NCBI RefSeq assembly: GCF_032917945.1
Contig: NZ_CP136624.1
Span: 7,812,001-7,876,000, forward strand
Origin: Bradyrhizobium sp. sBnM-33
GTDB lineage: Bacteria > Pseudomonadota > Alphaproteobacteria > Rhizobiales > Xanthobacteraceae
Direction of reading: 5' to 3'
DNA length: 64,000 nt
Shown here: one piece after another, positions 61,171 through 64,000 of the stretch
How the letters are laid out: each line of letters starts with the position of its first letter
How positions within the stretch are numbered: the stretch's first letter is position 1
Program-made: the position numbers and the translations under genes
Notes under the pieces: model-generated
The model's input: only the letters and a program-made list of their open reading frames with translations
Told to the model about the DNA's origin: nothing
Databases searched by the model: none

Positions 61171-62508
61171 ATGGCCCTTTCACCGGAAGCCGAACAAATT
61201 CGCGAGAGGACTAATCGCGAGCTGATCGATCTCTTGCATGAGGCAGGCGAGCATCTCCCGGCACCGGAGCAGGACGATTTCACGTCCTATTTCGACCGGT
61301 TCGGCCCTGCGAAAATCGTGATGCTCGGCGAAGCGACACATGGCACGTCAGAATTCTATCGGGCACGTGCCGCGATCACCCGCCAGTTAATCGAGCACCA
61401 CGGCTTCAACATTGTCGCGGTCGAGGCCGATTGGCCGGACGCAGCAGTGCTCGATCACTTCGTCCGGCAACTGTCATCTGAGCCGCCCAAGGAGCGGCCG
61501 TTCGAGCGTTTTCCGACCTGGATGTGGCGCAATATCGAAGTGAAGCAATTCATCAACTATCTTCATTTCCACAACGATGCGTGCGCTGCGGACCGGAGAA
61601 TCGAGTTCCGGGGGCTCGACGTCTACAGCCTCAACAGCTCCATTGCCGCTGTCATCGCGTATCTCGAACGCATCGACCCGGAACGCGCCCGCGCGGCGCG
61701 TGAACGCTATTCCTGCCTGACCCCCTGGCAGGCAGACCCTGCCGGTTACGGACGCGCCGTGCTGTCCGGCCGTGACAGTTGCGAAGACGCGGTGGTGGTT
61801 CAACTACGCGAGCTTCTGTCACACCGGCTTTCGCATCCAGAAGACGGCGGCGAGGCCTTCTTCAGTGCCGCGCAAAATGCGCGGATCGTGCGCGCGGCCG
61901 AGCAGTATTACCGCATCATGTATCGCGGCTCGACCGAGTCGTGGAACCTGCGCGACCGTCACATGTTCGACACGCTGCAATATGTGATGCAGGAACGCGG
62001 GCCGCAGGCGAAGGCGGTGGTCTGGGCCCACAACTCCCACATCGGCAACGCTGCGGCAACTTCGATGGGTTGGGGCGGCGAATTCAATATCGGCGAGCTC
62101 GTCCGCAACGCCTATGGCGACGAGGTTGTCTTGATCGGCTTCGGCACGGATCGCGGCACAGTGGCTGCGGCCTCCGATTGGGGCGGCGAGATGGAGATCA
62201 AGTCGGTTCGGCCGGCACGCGAGGACAGCTATGAATACCTGTTCCGCCGCACAGGCCTGGCGCGATCACTGACCGATTTGCGGCCGCCCGGCCGAGGCGA
62301 GCTGCGCGACAGGCTGACCGGTCCCAGACTCGAGCGAGCCATCGGCGTCATCTATCGACCCGAGACGGAGCTCCTCAGCCACTACTTTGAGGCGGTATTA
62401 CCCGAACAGTTCGACGCGTTCGTCTGGTTCGCAGATACCAAGGCGGTGACACCGCTTGCGACACGAGCCACAGCGGGCGCGGCAGATACTTATCCCTTTG
62501 GGTTCTGA
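61171..62508 (+). CDS. Erythromycin-esterase-family protein
   Basis: 445 residues of the EreA/EreB-like superfamily. Active-site motifs are LGEATHGTSEFYRAR (Glu, His), VEADWPDA, FRGLDVYSL and VVWAHNSHIGNA (His), plus the C-terminal AIGVIYRPETE segment. In environmental bacteria these proteins are linked to stress or metal-dependent hydrolysis, and macrolide esterase activity is not implied. The ATG at 61171 follows a weak AGGG. It is separated by 2 bases from the next gene, so both form one operon. Confidence 0.87.
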   Translation: MALSPEAEQIRERTNRELIDLLHEAGEHLPAPEQDDFTSYFDRFGPAKIVMLGEATHGTSEFYRARAAITRQLIEHHGFNIVAVEADWPDAAVLDHFVRQLSSEPPKERPFERFPTWMWRNIEVKQFINYLHFHNDACAADRRIEFRGLDVYSLNSSIAAVIAYLERIDPERARAARERYSCLTPWQADPAGYGRAVLSGRDSCEDAVVVQLRELLSHRLSHPEDGGEAFFSAAQNARIVRAAEQYYRIMYRGSTESWNLRDRHMFDTLQYVMQERGPQAKAVVWAHNSHIGNAAATSMGWGGEFNIGELVRNAYGDEVVLIGFGTDRGTVAAASDWGGEMEIKSVRPAREDSYEYLFRRTGLARSLTDLRPPGRGELRDRLTGPRLERAIGVIYRPETELLSHYFEAVLPEQFDAFVWFADTKAVTPLATRATAGAADTYPFGF

Positions 62509-62510
62509 TC

Positions 62511-63845
62511 ATGGCACGTGCACGGGAACAGCTCAGCGAAGTCCTGGTCGGTCCGCACCACCTTGCGGGCATTTTGGGCGTGCCTCACGATGCGGCCGGC
62601 ATCGTGATTTTTGCGCATGGCAGCGGTAGCGGCCGTCTAAGCCCACGCAACAACCAGGTCGCAGCGGCTCTCCGTGAGGCCGGGTTTGCCACGCTGCTGC
62701 TTGATCTCCTCAGCCCGGAGGAGGAGCGGGACCGCGGCAACGTATTCGACATCCCGCTGTTGGCATCACGGCTTGCAGACGCCGCGGACTGGACCCGCAA
62801 CAGGTCAGAGCTTACGAAGTTTCCGATTGGTTATTTCGGCGCAAGCACCGGTGCAGCGGCCGCGCTGGTCGCGGCTGCCGAACGGCAAAACGTCGCTGCG
62901 GTGGTTTCGCGCGGCGGTCGCCCGGATTTGGCCGGCAAAGCGCTGCGCGCCGTTAGGGCGCCGACCCTGTTGATCGTTGGCGGAGCCGACCTGCCGGTGA
63001 TTCCGCTCAACAGTTCGGCTTTTGCGGAGCTCTCTTGCGAGAAGGACCTCGTGATCGTGCCGAAGGCGACGCATTTGTTCGAAGAACCCGGCGCGCTCGA
63101 GCAGGTGACGCAATATGCCACGCGCTGGTTCCGCCAATTCCTGGCGTCGCCCCTCCCCGAAGAGGTGATCGACGCCGATACGGTTTTCGCCGACCGGCGA
63201 GACGCCGGACGCCGGCTGGCATCAGCGCTCATGAAATTCAGAGACAGCGACGCGGTCGTGCTTGCGCTGCCGCGCGGCGGCGTACCCGTCGCGTTCGAGA
63301 TTGCGCAAGCGCTGCACGCCCCGCTCGACGTAGCGCTCGTGCGCAAGATCGGCGCGCCGGGTCATGAGGAGCTCGGGCTTGGCGCGGTCGTCGACGGCGC
63401 CCATCCGCAGATCGTACTCAATGAGGACATCATTCGCGAGATCCAGCCGGGCGCGGCCTACCTGGAAGCTGAGACTGCCCGCCAGCTTGCCGAAATCGAA
63501 CGTCGACGGCGGCTCTACCGCGGCGGTGATCCACCGCCAGAGATTGCTGGCCGTACGACCATTGTCGTAGACGACGGCATCGCCACTGGCGGAAGCGTGA
63601 AAGCCGTGCTGCGAGCGCTGGCAAGGGCGAAGCCGGGCCGTCTCGTCCTTGCGGTGCCGGTTGCGCCACGCGATTCGCTTGACGAACTGAGTGCGGAGGC
63701 AGACGAGGTCATTTGTCTCAAGAGCCCCGATCCGTTCTTTGCGGTCGGCATGCACTATAGGGATTTCAGCCAGACTTCGGATAAGGAAGTTACCGAACTG
63801 TTGCATCGTTCCAAGGCCAGCAGCCCAAACCAGGCGCGTGCGTGA
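62511..63845 (+). CDS. Alpha/beta-hydrolase - phosphoribosyltransferase fusion
   Basis: 444 residues. The N-terminal half (about 1-210) is a dienelactone-hydrolase-like alpha/beta hydrolase: FAHGSGSGRLSPRN, nucleophile elbow YFGASTGAAAA (Ser about 108), Asp in GGADLPVIP, His in ATHLFEEPG. The C-terminal half (about 220-435) is a type I PRTase: VVLALPRGGVPVAFEIA and the PRPP loop TTIVVDDGIATGGSVKAVL. Fusions of PRTase with hydrolase or erythromycin esterase occur in mycobacterial dormancy genes (recollection). Reaction unknown. ATG at 62511, 2 bases after the upstream stop. Confidence 0.88.
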   Translation: MARAREQLSEVLVGPHHLAGILGVPHDAAGIVIFAHGSGSGRLSPRNNQVAAALREAGFATLLLDLLSPEEERDRGNVFDIPLLASRLADAADWTRNRSELTKFPIGYFGASTGAAAALVAAAERQNVAAVVSRGGRPDLAGKALRAVRAPTLLIVGGADLPVIPLNSSAFAELSCEKDLVIVPKATHLFEEPGALEQVTQYATRWFRQFLASPLPEEVIDADTVFADRRDAGRRLASALMKFRDSDAVVLALPRGGVPVAFEIAQALHAPLDVALVRKIGAPGHEELGLGAVVDGAHPQIVLNEDIIREIQPGAAYLEAETARQLAEIERRRRLYRGGDPPPEIAGRTTIVVDDGIATGGSVKAVLRALARAKPGRLVLAVPVAPRDSLDELSAEADEVICLKSPDPFFAVGMHYRDFSQTSDKEVTELLHRSKASSPNQARA

Positions 63846-64000
63846 GGAGCTTGTGACCAGCGGTCAGCGATGGCCGCCAAATTTCGTCGCGATCTTCTCG
63901 GCATCGGTCCCCGGCCGGTGCCTGCTCGTTCCAATTCTGCGGGCTCAAAAATAGGAACCGGCCGCAATTTTGCGATTTAAGTCTTCGGCCATTTGTATGC
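63846..64000. other. Right-end stretch without a supportable gene
   Basis: The last 155 bases contain no frame with convincing composition. A gene may start beyond the edge. Confidence 0.4.

Noticed and set aside
63755..63967. Minus-strand 70-codon frame at the right end
   Set aside because: Overlaps the C-terminus of the hydrolase-PRTase gene and has no recognisable features.

Overview
The window is high-GC, gene-dense alphaproteobacterial chromosome. The gene content (assimilatory nasA/nirBD, RND efflux, many fatty-acid and aromatic-acid oxidation genes, BA14K-type and other rhizobial small proteins) and several families of intergenic palindromes point to Bradyrhizobium or a close relative in the Nitrobacteraceae. 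That placement is inference from content, not from a marker gene. I saw no tRNA, rRNA, CRISPR array, insertion sequence, integrase or prophage, so this looks like core and near-core chromosome with some local gene decay.

Layout. 0-2 kb: a DeoR-type regulator cut by the left edge and small secreted proteins. 2-8.1 kb: a tightly packed beta-oxidation operon (fadE, fadI, fadJ, YciA-like thioesterase). 8.4-14.3 kb: an SMP-30 lactonase-like Tat protein, a broken serine hydrolase, a Kv-type ion channel with a C-terminal zinc ribbon, a periplasmic L,D-transpeptidase and a flavin reductase interrupted by an amber codon. 14.4-19.5 kb: an RND efflux operon with its TetR regulator last. 19.6-21.7 kb: a histone-H1-like basic protein downstream of a YcaQ/AlkX-type DNA glycosylase. 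22-24.4 kb: an OmpA-family protein under a textbook CRP-type operator and a PMT-family mannosyltransferase. 25-32.7 kb: small enzymes, a second amber-interrupted gene (enoyl-CoA hydratase), gamma-glutamyltransferase, trhO-slyX and hemE. 32.8-39 kb: GMC oxidoreductase, a MarR/enoyl-CoA hydratase pair, a MetE-like protein and a DUF2778 protein coupled to a small gene. 39-42.4 kb: a P450-ferredoxin catabolic locus followed by two frameshifted genes and a DOPA-dioxygenase-like gene. 42.5-44.4 kb: TetR-nhaA.

45.5-54.7 kb is an assimilatory nitrate locus: nirB-nirD-nasA on the minus strand, and a NarK-type transporter plus a fused PP2C phosphatase/serine-threonine kinase on the plus strand. The shared 650-bp control region holds a consensus sigma-54 promoter toward the transporter, a near-consensus one toward nirB, an NtrC-like dyad and leader hairpins of the kind bound by ANTAR antiterminators such as NasT. 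This organisation matches nitrate assimilation under nitrogen limitation with nitrate-dependent antitermination.

54.7-58.2 kb holds succinate-semialdehyde dehydrogenase and alanine dehydrogenase with a divergent Lrp-type regulator. 58.4-63.8 kb is a stress-type cluster: a promoter/operator-controlled 62-residue protein, an SDR, an Hrp1-like two-CBS protein, a PEBP (YbhB) protein, an erythromycin-esterase-family protein and a hydrolase-phosphoribosyltransferase fusion. The mix resembles parts of the mycobacterial DosR dormancy set and is the best candidate here for an undescribed functional module.

Five genes carry disabling lesions (two amber codons, three with frameshifts or small deletions), mostly in catabolic functions. 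All could be real decay, but single-base assembly error must be excluded.
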